A DNA stretch of 64,000 nucleotides from DASVBE01 sp963770375 (GCA_963770375.1 CAVYPM010000012.1:1-64000); one strand, 5' to 3'; shown: positions 24,722-33,677, numbered from the stretch's first letter. The notes: a model not told the origin generated them from the letters alone. Program-made: numbers and translations.

Positions 24722-25573
24722 GTGAGCTATCGGACAGTACGGAACGAAGATGCTGCGCACTATCAGGCAACGGGCCGGGCAACTCGCCCGGACGCAGGGG
24801 CCGGCCTGAGCCCGCGGGCCGGACGGCTGACCGCGCTCGCCGCGGCCGTGGCCGGTGGCCTGGCGATGCCGCTGCTCGCCGGGGCCTGCTCCGTCAGCGT
24901 CGGGCCGCTGCAGCACCGCACCAGCAGCTACTCGGTAGCGGGCCCGCTGCGGGCCCTGGTCGTGCGTGCGCACGTGGGGAGCGTGCACGTTACCGGCGGG
25001 GCCCCGGGCAGCAAGGTGACGGTCACCGAGCGCCTGACGTTCCGTAAGACGGCGCCGGTCACCACCCACCGGATGGTCGCGCACATCCTCACCCTGAGCA
25101 GCACCTGCCCGTCCCTGGAGACGTGCGGTGTCAGCTACGACATCGCGGTGCCCAGGACGATGGCCGTCAGGGTCACCAACAGCGTCGGCACGATCCGGCT
25201 GGAATCGCTGTCCGGTCAGGTAACGGCCGGTACGAGCGCCGGCACCATCGAGCTGCACTCGGTCTCCGGGCCAATCGCGGCGACCGGCAGCGCTGGTTCG
25301 ATCGTCGGCGAGGACGTGTCATCCGCCCGCGCCATCATGAGAATATCGACGGGCCAGATCAAGATCACGTTCTCGGCCCCGCCCACCACCGTGAGCGCCA
25401 CCACTTCCGCGGGCCTGGTCCTGCTCCGTGTCCCGGGCAACGTGGGGTATGCCGTCGACGCCAGCACGACAGTCGGCAAAATCCGGATCGGGGTCCAGCG
25501 CAGCGCGGCGTCGCCGCACGTGATCACGGCCAGGGCGACCACCGGCTCCATCACCATCGAGCCAGCACGCTGA
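24722..25573 (+). CDS. DUF4097-type exported beta-repeat protein
   Basis: 283 residues. The N-terminal hydrophobic segment (LTALAAAVAGGLAMPLLAGAC) suggests export; Cys follows LAGA rather than a strict lipobox, so lipidation is uncertain. The rest is a repetitive strand pattern typical of the DUF4097 adhesin-like fold (LVVRAHVGSVHVTGG, RVTNSVGTIRLESLSGQVTA, GTSAGTIELHSVSGPIAATG, TTGSITIEPA). DUF4097 proteins often associate with membrane stress systems; the role is unknown. The start is a GTG without a strong ribosome binding site. The gene diverges from the repeat protein with only 48 nt between. Confidence 0.8.
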   Translation: MSYRTVRNEDAAHYQATGRATRPDAGAGLSPRAGRLTALAAAVAGGLAMPLLAGACSVSVGPLQHRTSSYSVAGPLRALVVRAHVGSVHVTGGAPGSKVTVTERLTFRKTAPVTTHRMVAHILTLSSTCPSLETCGVSYDIAVPRTMAVRVTNSVGTIRLESLSGQVTAGTSAGTIELHSVSGPIAATGSAGSIVGEDVSSARAIMRISTGQIKITFSAPPTTVSATTSAGLVLLRVPGNVGYAVDASTTVGKIRIGVQRSAASPHVITARATTGSITIEPAR

Positions 25574-25646
25574 CCGGCCGCCGGCCGCACCGGGCTGGCC
25601 GCCGACCGCACACCGGCCGACCGCCGACCGCACGGGCCGCCTTCCC

Positions 25647-26027
25647 TCAGCCCCGGTGGCAGACAGCCTCCACGTTGTGGCCGTCAGGATCGCGCAGGAA
25701 GACGCCGTAGTAGCCGGGGTGGTACTCCGGCCACTCCCGCGGTGCATGCAGGACCTCGGTGCCCGCGGCGAGAGCCGCCTGGTGGACCGCATCGACCGCG
25801 GGCCGGTCCTGGGCGGTGAAGGCGACATGCAGCTCCCTGGTCTCCGGGCCGGCCGCCGGGCTGAGCCAGAAGCCCGGTATGCCGTCGGCGCCGCACAAGC
25901 CCACGACGAAGGAGTCCCCCAACGGGAAGCGCATTGCCTCCCGCAGCCCGATCGCCGCGAACGTCTGCAGGTAGAAGGCAAGCGACGCCTCGACGTTGGC
26001 CACCTGCACACCAAGGTGATCGATCAT
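25647..26027 (-). CDS. VOC family (glyoxalase-like) protein
   Basis: 126-residue single-module VOC protein: MIDHLGVQVANVEASLAFYL starts the first beta-alpha-beta-beta-beta unit, ELHVAFTAQDRPAVDAVHQA the second, and the end has YYGVFLRDPDGHNVEAVCH. His4, His67-like and Glu near the C-terminus fit metal ligands of glyoxalase/bleomycin-resistance type proteins. The substrate is unknown. It is convergent with the DUF4097 gene and divergent from the YCII gene. Confidence 0.88.
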   Translation of the reverse strand: MIDHLGVQVANVEASLAFYLQTFAAIGLREAMRFPLGDSFVVGLCGADGIPGFWLSPAAGPETRELHVAFTAQDRPAVDAVHQAALAAGTEVLHAPREWPEYHPGYYGVFLRDPDGHNVEAVCHRG

Positions 26028-26099
26028 GGCCGAAGGTTACCGGCACGGGGCTTCCGCCCCGGCTCCCCGGGCAAAGTTTCTGGCATCGTGGCAAGCAGG

Positions 26100-26126
26100 T
26101 GTCGATTCGGCGGTGGCCACTTCGTA
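26100..26126 (+). promoter_or_regulatory. ECF42-type promoter upstream of the YCII-sigma operon
   Basis: TGTCGA at 26100-26105 and CGTA at 26123-26126, separated by 17 nt, lie about 80 nt upstream of the YCII gene. ECF42 sigma factors are known to recognise TGTCGA in the -35 and CGA/TC in the -10 region upstream of their DGPF/YCII partner genes, so autoregulation is likely. Confidence 0.7.
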
Positions 26127-26134
26127 GCGGGAGT

Positions 26135-26180
26135 GAGGGCCGGCCACGGACCGGCCCGAGGGCCGGCCACAGACCGGTCC
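26135..26180 (+). repeat. Two tandem 23-bp repeats in the YCII leader
   Basis: Two adjacent copies, each beginning GAGGGCCGGCCAC, match at 21 of 23 positions between the ECF42-type promoter and the start codon. Each holds a GGCCGGCC palindrome. They may form leader hairpins or an operator. Confidence 0.6.
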
Positions 26181-26205
26181 CGGACGGCCAGCAGGAGTGA
26201 TCAGT

Positions 26206-26595
26206 ATGTCGCAGTACCTTCTCGCGCTCTACAAGTCCGATGACGAGGTCATCCCCCCGGAACGGAGCCAGCAGGTGTGGGCCGGCGTGAACGCGCTGGG
26301 CGACCAGATGATGGACGCCGGCGTGTTCGTGTTCAAGAGCGGCCTGCAGGGTGGCGCGGAGTCGGCGACCGTGGTGCGGCAGTCCGGCGGTGACTTCCTG
26401 ATCACCGACGGGCCGTATACGGAGACCAAGGAGCACCTCGCCGGGTTCTGGATCATCGACGTCGCCGACCTGGACGCGGCCCTGGAGTGGGCCAAGCGCG
26501 CCGCGGCCGCGGAGCTGCGGCCGATCGAGGTCCGCCCGTTCTTTGAAGGGGACCTCGACGACGCGATACGGATTAACGCGTCCGGCTCGCAGTGA
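26206..26595 (+). CDS. YCII-related (DGPF domain) protein, ECF42 partner
   Basis: 129 residues with the YCII/DGPF fold: QYLLALYKSDDEVIPPE at the start, then LITDGPYTETKEHLAGFWII, where DGPY corresponds to the DGPF signature, and DLDAALEWAKRA. Proteins of this type are the standard genomic partner of ECF42 sigma factors, encoded here 25 nt downstream. They may sense a ligand or act as an accessory; the role is not settled. AGGAG lies 8 nt before the ATG. Confidence 0.9.
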   Translation: MSQYLLALYKSDDEVIPPERSQQVWAGVNALGDQMMDAGVFVFKSGLQGGAESATVVRQSGGDFLITDGPYTETKEHLAGFWIIDVADLDAALEWAKRAAAAELRPIEVRPFFEGDLDDAIRINASGSQ

Positions 26596-26620
26596 GCGCA
26601 GCCCCGCAGGGTCTCTTGCG

Positions 26621-27877
26621 GTGACTGCCGAGGCTGTCTTCCGCCGCGAGTACGGTCGCTGCGTCGCCGCCCTGATCCGCTTTCTCGGCGATATCGACGC
26701 CGCCGAGGAAGCGGTCCAGGACGCCTTCACCGTGGCGGTCGCCAGGTGGCCGGCGGACGGCCAGCCGCCCAATCCCGGCGCGTGGATCGTCGCGACCGCC
26801 CGCAACCGGGCCATCGACAGGCTGCGCCGCGAATCGGTCCGCGACGAGCGGCACGCGCAAGCGCATCACCTGTACGGGACCGCCGCTGACGCCGCGGGAG
26901 ACAGCGCGCGGGAGGAGGAGACCGTGCCCGATGACCGGCTGCGCCTGATCTTCACCTGCTGCCATCCGGCGCTGGGTCAGCCCGCCCAGGTCGCGCTGAC
27001 CCTGCGGCTGCTCGGCGGGCTCGAGACGCCGGAGATTGCGCGGGCGTTCCTCGTTCCCGAGGCCACCATGGCCCAGCGGATCGTCCGGGCCAAGCGCAAG
27101 ATCAGGGACGCCCGCATTCCGTACCGTGTGCCGGGGGAAGCCGAGCTTCCCGGCCGCCTCACGCCTGTCCTCGCGGTCGTCTACCTGATCTTCAACGAGG
27201 GCTACGCCGCGACCGCCGGCTCGCTGCTGAGGCCCGGCCTGTGCGCCGAGGCAATCCGGCTCGCCCGCGTGCTCGGTGAGCTGATGCCCGGCGAGCCGGA
27301 GGCGCAGGGTCTGCTGGCGCTGCTCGTGCTGCTGCACGCCCGCAGCGCCGCCCGCGTCAGCGCCGGCGGATCGCTGGTCCGCCTGGCCGAACAGGACCGG
27401 CGGCTCTGGGACCGGGACCTGATCGCCGAAGGCCAGGCCATCGTGCGCGCCTGCGTCCAGCGGGGCCGCCCCGGCCCGTACCAGATCCAGGCCGCCATCA
27501 ACGCTGTCCACTCCGTTGCGCCCAGCACAAACAGCACCGACTGGCACGCCATCCTGACGCTCTACGACCAGCTCTACGCGCTCACGCCGACACCGGTTGT
27601 CGCGCTCAACCGGGCCGTCGCGCTCGCCGAAGTCCGCGGCCCCGCCGCCGGGCTGGCCGCCGTGGACGGCCTGCGTTCCCCGGGCCTGGACAGCTACTAC
27701 CTGTTCCACGCCGCACGCGCCGACCTGCTGCGCCGGCTCGGCCGCGACGGCGAAGCCGCGGCCGCGTACGCCACCGCCCGCTCTCTCACCGCCAACCCGG
27801 CCGAACAGGCCTTCCTCGACTCGCAGCGCGCGGGCAGCACAGGCAGCACAGGCAGCATCCGGACCGGGAACAGGTAA
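26621..27877 (+). CDS. ECF42-group RNA polymerase sigma factor with DUF6596 extension
   Basis: 418 residues. The sigma2 region is at about 1-90 (FRREYGRCVAALIRFLGDID, AAEEAVQDAFTVAV, ARNRAIDRLRRESV) and sigma4 at about 115-180 (PEIARAFLVPEATMAQRIVR). A long C-terminal DUF6596/TPR-like extension follows (VYLIFNEGYAATAGSLLRPG, PVVALNRAVALAEVRGPAAG), the hallmark of ECF42. The start is a GTG at 26621 after the YCII stop. The protein ends in a Gly-Ser-Thr repeat encoded by CAGGCAGCA repeats. No anti-sigma factor is adjacent, as usual for this group; the C-terminal extension is thought to control activity. Confidence 0.92.
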   Translation: MTAEAVFRREYGRCVAALIRFLGDIDAAEEAVQDAFTVAVARWPADGQPPNPGAWIVATARNRAIDRLRRESVRDERHAQAHHLYGTAADAAGDSAREEETVPDDRLRLIFTCCHPALGQPAQVALTLRLLGGLETPEIARAFLVPEATMAQRIVRAKRKIRDARIPYRVPGEAELPGRLTPVLAVVYLIFNEGYAATAGSLLRPGLCAEAIRLARVLGELMPGEPEAQGLLALLVLLHARSAARVSAGGSLVRLAEQDRRLWDRDLIAEGQAIVRACVQRGRPGPYQIQAAINAVHSVAPSTNSTDWHAILTLYDQLYALTPTPVVALNRAVALAEVRGPAAGLAAVDGLRSPGLDSYYLFHAARADLLRRLGRDGEAAAAYATARSLTANPAEQAFLDSQRAGSTGSTGSIRTGNR

Positions 27878-27883
27878 CCGAGC

Positions 27884-29932
27884 TCAGGTGGAGACGCCCA
27901 GGGGCTGCTTGGGGCCCGGGTCCGGCACGGGTGCGGTCTCTGCCGGGCGGCCTCGGCCGGTCACGAACGCGAGCCCGTAGAGCGCCGCAACCGTGATCAG
28001 CGAAGCGCGGTAGCCGGTGATCAGCGAGAGGTACTCCAGCGTGCCGCCAACCATGGCGCCGAGCAGGTTGGCCGCGAACGCCGTGCCCGAGGAGGCGACC
28101 TCCCTGAACCGCTGCGCGAAGATCAGGTTGGCCAGGAATACCGGAGCGAACCCGAGCGCGGAGGCCGCCAGGAAGCGCGGGACCACCGGCAGGCTCAGCA
28201 GCGACTCCTGGGGCACCATCCACGTCACGACCAGCGAGGCGAGCAGCGCGCCGTAGAGCACCAGCGGCGGCGGCAGCCTCTTCACCCATCTGGCCGTCTC
28301 GACCGCGAGGTAGACCGCACCGAGCACGGCGGCGAAGACGAGGGCGTTGACGAACCACGTGGTGCCGAACAGCAGGGCGAAGCCGACGATGTTCTTGGTC
28401 TCGAGCAGCAGGAACGCGGCGCCCATGAAGGCGAGGTCGACGTAGGAGCTCATCCGGGTGAAGGAGCCGCCGCCGACCCGGACCAGCAGTACCGAGGCAA
28501 GCAGGATCGCGCCAAGCATCAGCACGTAGGAGAGCGGGATGGAGGGGGTGGGCAGGTACGGGAACGGCCAGTTGTCGGTCGCCGGGCTGACCCGCTGGCC
28601 GTGCCACAGGCTCGCGCAGTTCGAGACCGACCGCCCCGGCGTGACGGTGAGGACCCCCACGGTCCGCGCCAGGCCGGCGTTGCTCTGCTCCAGGCACGGC
28701 GTTTGGTGGTACACGTCAATCAGCTCGCTCGCGTACCTGTTCAGCACGAACGGGGCGTACCAGTTGTACATGGCGAACGTGCCGCCGGGCGCCAGGCGCT
28801 TCCGCGCCTCCGCGAGCGAGTTCTCGGTGAGCAGGTAGCTCTCCAGCCGGATCCCTGACTGCCCGGCCAGCGCGGTCAGCGAGTCGGGCAGCGTGAACAT
28901 GATCAGGTCGTAGTGCTGGGTCGTGTTCTGCAGGAACTGGCGGCCGTCGGCGATGTGGACGGTGACCCGCGGGTCCTGGTACGGGTGCTCCGGGTGCAGC
29001 CGGCGGCCGATCGCGGGCAGCGCAGGGTCGATCTCCACCGCGTCGATGTGCCTGGCCCCGTGGGCCAGCGCGACCGCCACGTCGTTCCCGGTGCCCGCGC
29101 CGATGAGCAGGACGTTGCCCAGGCTCTGCCGCGTCACATGACGGTAAGGGAAGAAGTAGAACTTGTCGTGCGCCTGCAGAAAGGCGATCGAGTGGATCGT
29201 CTGGAACGGGATGTTGTTCGCCGTTACCCGGACGGCGCTGCCGCTCTGCTTGTGCAGGACGAGCTTGTTGTAGGGCGACCAGTGCTCGGCGGAGCCGTAG
29301 GACTCGATGCCCAGCAGGACCAGGACCAGCACCACAGCGCCGGCCTGCCACCACCTGATCTTCGGCAGCAGGAGCCCCGCCAGGCCGCCCCCGGCGACCA
29401 GGCCCCAGATGAACGGCGGCTGCTGCAGGAACGACAGCGCGGAGAACACCGCGATGCCCGCGAGGCTGCCCAGGATGTCCAGCCGGTAGGCGCTCAGCGG
29501 GCGGAAGCCGACGAAGACCCGCGCGACCGCCTGGCCCAGGCCCGCCATGACCGCCACGGTGAGCAGGAAGACGGCGCCGAAGCTGAGCGGCTTGGGCAGC
29601 GCCGCGATGTGCCCGACGCCGCGGAACGGCGTCGGCCCGACCTGCAGGACGACCGGGAACGTGAGCACGAAGCCCACCAGCACCAGCAGGGCGACCGGCG
29701 TCCAGCGCAGGTAGTCCCGGCCCGACCTGGCGTTCAGGAAGCCAATGCCGATGCCGAGGAAGCTGGCCAGCAGGACGAAGTTGGTCGCCTCGGTCACGTA
29801 CACGTTGTTCGCGGTGATCCAGCGGATCAGGGCGAGTTCGGTGAACAGCATCAGGAAACTGGCGAAGAACAGCCGGCCCTTCTGCCGGCGATCTTCAGCG
29901 GAAGGCTGATCGGTTGCCCGCAGGTTGCTCAA
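27884..29932 (-). CDS. Spermidine-synthase-like polytopic membrane protein
   Basis: 682 residues. An N-terminal membrane block (about 7 helices, residues 20-225) is followed by a cytosolic Rossmann methyltransferase/spermidine-synthase-like domain (about 260-460: VLLIGAGTGNDVAVALAHGA, IDAVEIDPALPAIG, FTLPDSLTA). A second membrane block of about 7 helices follows (LSYVLMLGAILLASVLLVRV, VPRFLAASALGFAPVFLANL). This layout matches bacterial membrane-bound spermidine-synthase homologues whose substrate is unknown. The TTG at 29932 is chosen because GAAGGAGAG lies 8 nt upstream; an in-frame ATG at 30049 has no such signal. It is convergent with the sigma gene, 6 nt apart. Confidence 0.82.
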   Translation of the reverse strand: MSNLRATDQPSAEDRRQKGRLFFASFLMLFTELALIRWITANNVYVTEATNFVLLASFLGIGIGFLNARSGRDYLRWTPVALLVLVGFVLTFPVVLQVGPTPFRGVGHIAALPKPLSFGAVFLLTVAVMAGLGQAVARVFVGFRPLSAYRLDILGSLAGIAVFSALSFLQQPPFIWGLVAGGGLAGLLLPKIRWWQAGAVVLVLVLLGIESYGSAEHWSPYNKLVLHKQSGSAVRVTANNIPFQTIHSIAFLQAHDKFYFFPYRHVTRQSLGNVLLIGAGTGNDVAVALAHGARHIDAVEIDPALPAIGRRLHPEHPYQDPRVTVHIADGRQFLQNTTQHYDLIMFTLPDSLTALAGQSGIRLESYLLTENSLAEARKRLAPGGTFAMYNWYAPFVLNRYASELIDVYHQTPCLEQSNAGLARTVGVLTVTPGRSVSNCASLWHGQRVSPATDNWPFPYLPTPSIPLSYVLMLGAILLASVLLVRVGGGSFTRMSSYVDLAFMGAAFLLLETKNIVGFALLFGTTWFVNALVFAAVLGAVYLAVETARWVKRLPPPLVLYGALLASLVVTWMVPQESLLSLPVVPRFLAASALGFAPVFLANLIFAQRFREVASSGTAFAANLLGAMVGGTLEYLSLITGYRASLITVAALYGLAFVTGRGRPAETAPVPDPGPKQPLGVST

Positions 29933-30137
29933 GGTCAGCTCTCCTTCGAGTCGGGGAACGGCCGTCCGACCAGCCACGGAGGTGCGTTTCCGGGAAGGGA
30001 ACGCGCGGGAACGCGCAGGAAATATGCCCTTCCCAGGCACATACTGCATCTAACCCGGACGGCCTGCCTCCGGCACCGTCATTGCCGGCACCGGCCAGAA
30101 TCCGTCACCGGACGCCAACGGGCCCTGACCCGGGAAG

Positions 30138-30677
30138 TCAGCCCGTTCTGAACTGGCGCGTGGTCAGGCCGAACCAGCGGTCGGTGGTGCCCTCGTCGCG
30201 CATGCCCAGACGGGTGGCCACGGCCTGCGAGGGCGTGTTGTCCAGGTCGGTCAGGGCCAGGATCTCGCGGATGCCCGCCGCCGCGGCCGCCTGGAGCAGC
30301 GCCGCGGCCGCCTCGGTCGCGAAACCCTTGCCCTGGTAGCCGGGGTGCAGATGCCAGCCCACCTCGGTCAGGCCGGTCGGGCCGTCGGCGTCGTTCAGCG
30401 GCAGCAGCAGGGCTGTTCCCACGGGTTCCGCCTGAGGCTCGGCGTCCGGGCCGAGCGGCACGATCGCCCACAGGCCGAGCGGGGCCGCCAGGCCCGCCGA
30501 GAAACCGCGCCACCGTTCCAGCCCCCGGCGGGCTTCGTCGAGGTCTGCCACGGACCGGCGGGGCTGCGGGCCCAGCCAGCGCGTGACTTCGTCCCGTGAG
30601 TAGATGTCGAAGAACGCCGGGAGGTCGGCCTCCGCCCACTGCCGCAGCAGCAGGCGCTCTGTCACCAGGAGGTCCAT
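30138..30677 (-). CDS. GNAT family N-acetyltransferase (RimJ-like)
   Basis: 179 residues: ERLLLRQWAEADLPAFFDIY opening, EVGWHLHPGYQGKGFATEAA (acetyl-CoA pyrophosphate loop QGKGFA), and DNTPSQAVATRLGMRDEGT with the conserved Asn and GM motif. It is similar to RimJ/RimL acetyltransferases acting on N-termini or small molecules; the acceptor is unknown. It starts at the ATG at 30677 and stands alone. Confidence 0.9.
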   Translation of the reverse strand: MDLLVTERLLLRQWAEADLPAFFDIYSRDEVTRWLGPQPRRSVADLDEARRGLERWRGFSAGLAAPLGLWAIVPLGPDAEPQAEPVGTALLLPLNDADGPTGLTEVGWHLHPGYQGKGFATEAAAALLQAAAAAGIREILALTDLDNTPSQAVATRLGMRDEGTTDRWFGLTTRQFRTG

Positions 30678-30849
30678 CTACCGATGGTCGCTCAGCCCGC
30701 CGCCGGATGGCGCAACCAGGCCAGCCGGAGGCCAGGAACTGTACGCCCAGAAGATCCAGATTTTAGGAATACGGTGTGCCGGGCGCGGGCCGATGTGGTC
30801 ATGGCCAGGGCGAATGGCGCGAAGAACGCCCAGGAAGCCGCTTCACGCG

Positions 30850-31311
30850 TCACGCGCGCTCGGCTTTCTTGAGGCCTTCGGCCGGGGTCCACCATTCGAT
30901 GACGAGCCGGGTGGCCGCGGGGTCGAGGTGGGTGTGCACGACCAGGGCGATGTCGGCGAGGAAGCGGTCGCCGTCCTGGCCTTCGGCGAGCGGCCCGGCG
31001 ATCGCCTGGCCGGAGACCTTGGCCTCGCCTGGCCACTGCGCCTCGGACCCCTCGACCGGGTCGATCGTGGCGCTGTGCAGCGCAAACCGCGGATCGCGGC
31101 GCAGGTCCGCGCCCTTGCGGGCGTCGGCCATCGAGCCGAAGACCAGTTCGCCGTCCTCGAAGACCGTCTCGATCCCGGAGATCCGCGGCGACCCGTCGGC
31201 CCGTACGGTGGCAATCGTCTTGTGCCGGTGAGCGTCGAACAGCGCCCGCACGCGCTGGGCGAACTCCGGCTCTGCCTTCTCGAAATCCCGCCACGCCGTC
31301 ACGAAGCCCAT
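30850..31311 (-). CDS. Pyridoxamine 5'-phosphate oxidase-like (FMN/F420-binding) protein
   Basis: 153-residue split-barrel flavin-binding protein: VRALFDAHRHKTIATVRADG, SPRISGIETVFEDGELVFG, DLRRDPRFALHSATID and KVSGQAIAGPL. Such proteins bind FMN, F420 or haem; the cofactor cannot be chosen from sequence alone. The ATG at 31311 is taken; an in-frame ATG at 31335 is possible. Confidence 0.85.
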   Translation of the reverse strand: MGFVTAWRDFEKAEPEFAQRVRALFDAHRHKTIATVRADGSPRISGIETVFEDGELVFGSMADARKGADLRRDPRFALHSATIDPVEGSEAQWPGEAKVSGQAIAGPLAEGQDGDRFLADIALVVHTHLDPAATRLVIEWWTPAEGLKKAERA

Positions 31312-31377
31312 GATCGCACCGGGCGCCGGGCTCACGGCCAGGGCACGCCGGGGCTGACGGCGCCGGGGCGGCGCCGG

Positions 31378-32154
31378 TTACGACCCGCGGGTCTCCAGGA
31401 CCGCCAGGTCGCGCTCGGCGTAGAGACGGTGCTCCCACTCCTCGTTCAGGAGGACCAGCAAGCACTCGCGCACCGGCCAGTGGCGGGCCGGCGGCCAGCC
31501 GGGACCCTCGACCGGCTCGGTCTGGCCGGCCAGCGACTCGTCCGTCAGGCCCTCGATGACCTGCCGCACGGTCGCCACCCTGTCCTGCCGCAGGGCGAGG
31601 ACCACGTCCAGCGACGGCCGCGCCGCCCGGTCCCGTGGCACGCCCGGCGTATCTGACATCTCGTCCCAGGGCAGGCTCAGCGGGTCCCAGGGAGACGGGT
31701 TGCCCAGGATGACCCGCAGGACCCAGCATTCGGCGGCGAACGCCAGGTGCCGCAGCGTCTCAACGAACGACCACTCGCCATCGACCGATTCGTGAAGCAG
31801 TTCCGGCGGCAGCCGCCGCGCCCGCGCCACGGTCTGGTCCCACAGCCGCCCGAGGATGTCCCACGCCTCGGCGAACCCCGCCGGGTCCGCCGGGCGCATC
31901 CTGGCCCGGTCGGGATACCGCCGGTCGAGTTCGGCCTCCACCAGCGGGGCGATGTCGACGCCGTTGACGGTCACGTTGCGGAGCTCGCCGTTGATCTCGA
32001 CGTTGGCCATCTCGGCACCCCGCAGCCTGGCCCCGCTCAGGTCCACGACCCGGAACTGCGCGCCGCTCAGATCGACGGCCCGCAGCACCGCGCCGCTCAG
32101 ATCGACGTGGTCGAACACAGACCCGCGCAGGTCAGCACCCATGAACTCAGCCAT
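31378..32154 (-). CDS. DinB-like protein with N-terminal pentapeptide repeats
   Basis: 258 residues. Residues 1-60 are pentapeptide repeats (A-D/N-L-S/R-G pattern: GADLRGSVFDHVDLSGAVL, DLSGARLRGAEMANVEI). From about 90 a DinB-fold four-helix domain follows (LGRLWDQTVARARRLPPELL, WSFVETLRHLAFAAECWVLR, REC...EEWEHRLYAERDLA), with the His residues expected for metal binding. Proteins of this layout are common in actinobacteria, and DinB-like members include mycothiol-dependent transferases. The substrate is unknown. Confidence 0.88.
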   Translation of the reverse strand: MAEFMGADLRGSVFDHVDLSGAVLRAVDLSGAQFRVVDLSGARLRGAEMANVEINGELRNVTVNGVDIAPLVEAELDRRYPDRARMRPADPAGFAEAWDILGRLWDQTVARARRLPPELLHESVDGEWSFVETLRHLAFAAECWVLRVILGNPSPWDPLSLPWDEMSDTPGVPRDRAARPSLDVVLALRQDRVATVRQVIEGLTDESLAGQTEPVEGPGWPPARHWPVRECLLVLLNEEWEHRLYAERDLAVLETRGS

Positions 32155-32291
32155 GCGCCGACCTTAGCCAGCACTGCCGACAGCTTCGGCTCAACAGACG
32201 GCCGGTGACGGCGTCATGGACCGGCCGCACGTCTCGCTGCCGTACCGAACCTGGCCATGACGGTGTCCTCAGCACGCTCGCCTGGTGAGCT

Positions 32292-32966
32292 CTAGCTGAG
32301 CTGGCGGCGGGCTTCGGCGACCTGGCGGGCTATGGTGCGGGCGCCGGCGGATTCGGCGATCGCCTGGGCCTCGTCGGCCAGCGCCCGGGCGTCCTCGCGG
32401 CGGCCCTGGGCGAGGGCGATGTAGATGAGGCCGACCATGTTCGCGGCCACCCCGGGAAGTGAGCCCTGCTCGCGGCGGAGGCGGGTCGACTCCTCGAGAT
32501 GCTGGCGGGCCAGGTCCAGCTGGCCGGCCCGGTGGGCGGCGACGCCGAGGTGCCGCAGCGCCTCGGCGGCGGTGGCCACGGCCGGGTCGCCGGCGTGCCG
32601 GGCCAGGGCGAGGGCGCGTTCCAGGACCGGGACGGCCGTGGTGTCGTCGCGGCCCTCTACCTGGTGGAAGCAGCCGGTCCAGAAGAGGGCCTCGGCTTCG
32701 CCGCGGGGGTCGCCGGTTCGCTGGTAGAGCTGAGTGGCGCGCTCGAACAGGGCAAGGGCCTGCGGGTCGGGTTCGGCGTGGTCCGGGTCGCTGTCCCGCT
32801 GCGCCAGGAAGCGGCCGTGGATCAGGCGGCCGCGAGCCAAGGCCAGGTCGGCCTCGACCGCGTCGAGCTCGCGATCGGCTTCGGTCAGCGCGCCGGCGTC
32901 GCCGGTGAAGATGGCCTGCTCGTAGAGCAGCCGGGACCGCTCGATGCGCTCGTCAGTGGGCGGCAC
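32292..32966 (-). CDS. Tetratricopeptide-repeat protein
   Basis: 224 residues of helical TPR-like pairs (ALALFERATQLYQRTGDPRG, EAEALFWTGCFHQVEGRDD, AVPVLERALALARHAGDPAV, ARQHLEESTRLRREQG). The GTG at 32966 is chosen because upstream text is meaningless, and it lies 4 nt after the bacterioferritin stop. This suggests cotranscription with bfd-bfr. A scaffold or regulatory role is likely but unspecified. Confidence 0.75.
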   Translation of the reverse strand: MPPTDERIERSRLLYEQAIFTGDAGALTEADRELDAVEADLALARGRLIHGRFLAQRDSDPDHAEPDPQALALFERATQLYQRTGDPRGEAEALFWTGCFHQVEGRDDTTAVPVLERALALARHAGDPAVATAAEALRHLGVAAHRAGQLDLARQHLEESTRLRREQGSLPGVAANMVGLIYIALAQGRREDARALADEAQAIAESAGARTIARQVAEARRQLS

Positions 32967-32970
32967 AGAG

Positions 32971-33450
32971 CTAGTCGCTGGGCTGCTCGACCAGCTGCGC
33001 CAGGTACAACGGCTCGCCCAGCTGCTCGACGAGTCCGAGCTGGGTCTCCAGGTAGTCGATGTGCGTCTCCTCGTCGGCGAGGATCGCCTCGAAGATGTTC
33101 GCGCTGGTGATGTCGGCGACACTGCGCATGTGCGCGATGCCGCGGCGCAGCCGGTCGACGGCCTCGGCCTCCACCGCCAGGTCGGCCTTGAGCATCTCGG
33201 TGATCGTCTGGCCGATGCGGAGCGGGAACAGCCGCTGGAAGTTCGGCAGGCCCTCCAGGAACAGGATCCGGTCGGCCAGAGTCTCGGCGTGCCGCATCTC
33301 GTCGATCGACTCGGCCCTGGTGTGCGCCGCCAGCTTCACCCAGCCCAGGTTGGCCTGCATCCGGGCGTGCAGGAAGTACTGGTTGATCGCTGTGAGTTCG
33401 GCGCTGAGCTGCTCGTTCAGGAACTCAAGTACCTGCTCGTCACCGCGCAT
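32971..33450 (-). CDS. bfr: Bacterioferritin
   Basis: 159-residue iron-storage ferritin subunit. All ferroxidase ligands are in the standard positions: E18, Y25, E51, H54, E94-region and the ADEETHIDYLE block with Glu/His near 127-130. The haem ligand Met52 is present (ESIDEMRHAE), so haem-containing 24-mers are expected. The ATG at 33450 lies inside the end of the ferredoxin gene (34-nt overlap), implying coupled expression. The iron box upstream of bfd indicates iron-dependent control of the pair. Confidence 0.95.
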   Translation of the reverse strand: MRGDEQVLEFLNEQLSAELTAINQYFLHARMQANLGWVKLAAHTRAESIDEMRHAETLADRILFLEGLPNFQRLFPLRIGQTITEMLKADLAVEAEAVDRLRRGIAHMRSVADITSANIFEAILADEETHIDYLETQLGLVEQLGEPLYLAQLVEQPSD

Positions 33451-33677
33451 TCGGCCACCCTAACGGAAACCGCGCCGCGGACCGCTGAACCCGCCGTACC
33501 CGCCGCGGCGCCGACCGGGCAGCGGCCATCGATCATGTCCTGGATCTTCCCCCGGCACCCGCCGCAGCCCGTGCTGGCGCGGGTTTCCCTGGCCACCGCG
33601 TCCACGGTGGAAGCGCCCAGCACGATCGCGGCGCGGATCTGGTTGTCGGTAACGGCACGGCAGATACAGGTGAACAC
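33417..33677 (-). CDS. bfd: Bacterioferritin-associated ferredoxin (BFD-like [2Fe-2S] protein)
   Basis: 86 residues. The BFD module fills residues 1-50: VFTCICRAVTDNQIRAAIVL with CxC, then TGCGGCRGKIQDMID with CxxC, which bind a [2Fe-2S] cluster. Bfd reduces ferritin iron for release from Bfr. The C-terminal about 35 residues are Ala/Val-rich and extend beyond the family core. The start is a GTG at 33677. The coding end overlaps bfr by 34 nt. An IdeR/DmdR-type box begins 38 nt upstream. Confidence 0.9.
   Translation of the reverse strand: MFTCICRAVTDNQIRAAIVLGASTVDAVARETRASTGCGGCRGKIQDMIDGRCPVGAAAGTAGSAVRGAVSVRVAECAVTSRYLSS

Noticed and set aside
28913..30151. A 412-codon plus-strand frame opposite the spermidine-synthase-like gene
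   Set aside because: Its translation is Arg/Gln/His-rich low complexity and is antisense to a well-supported gene.
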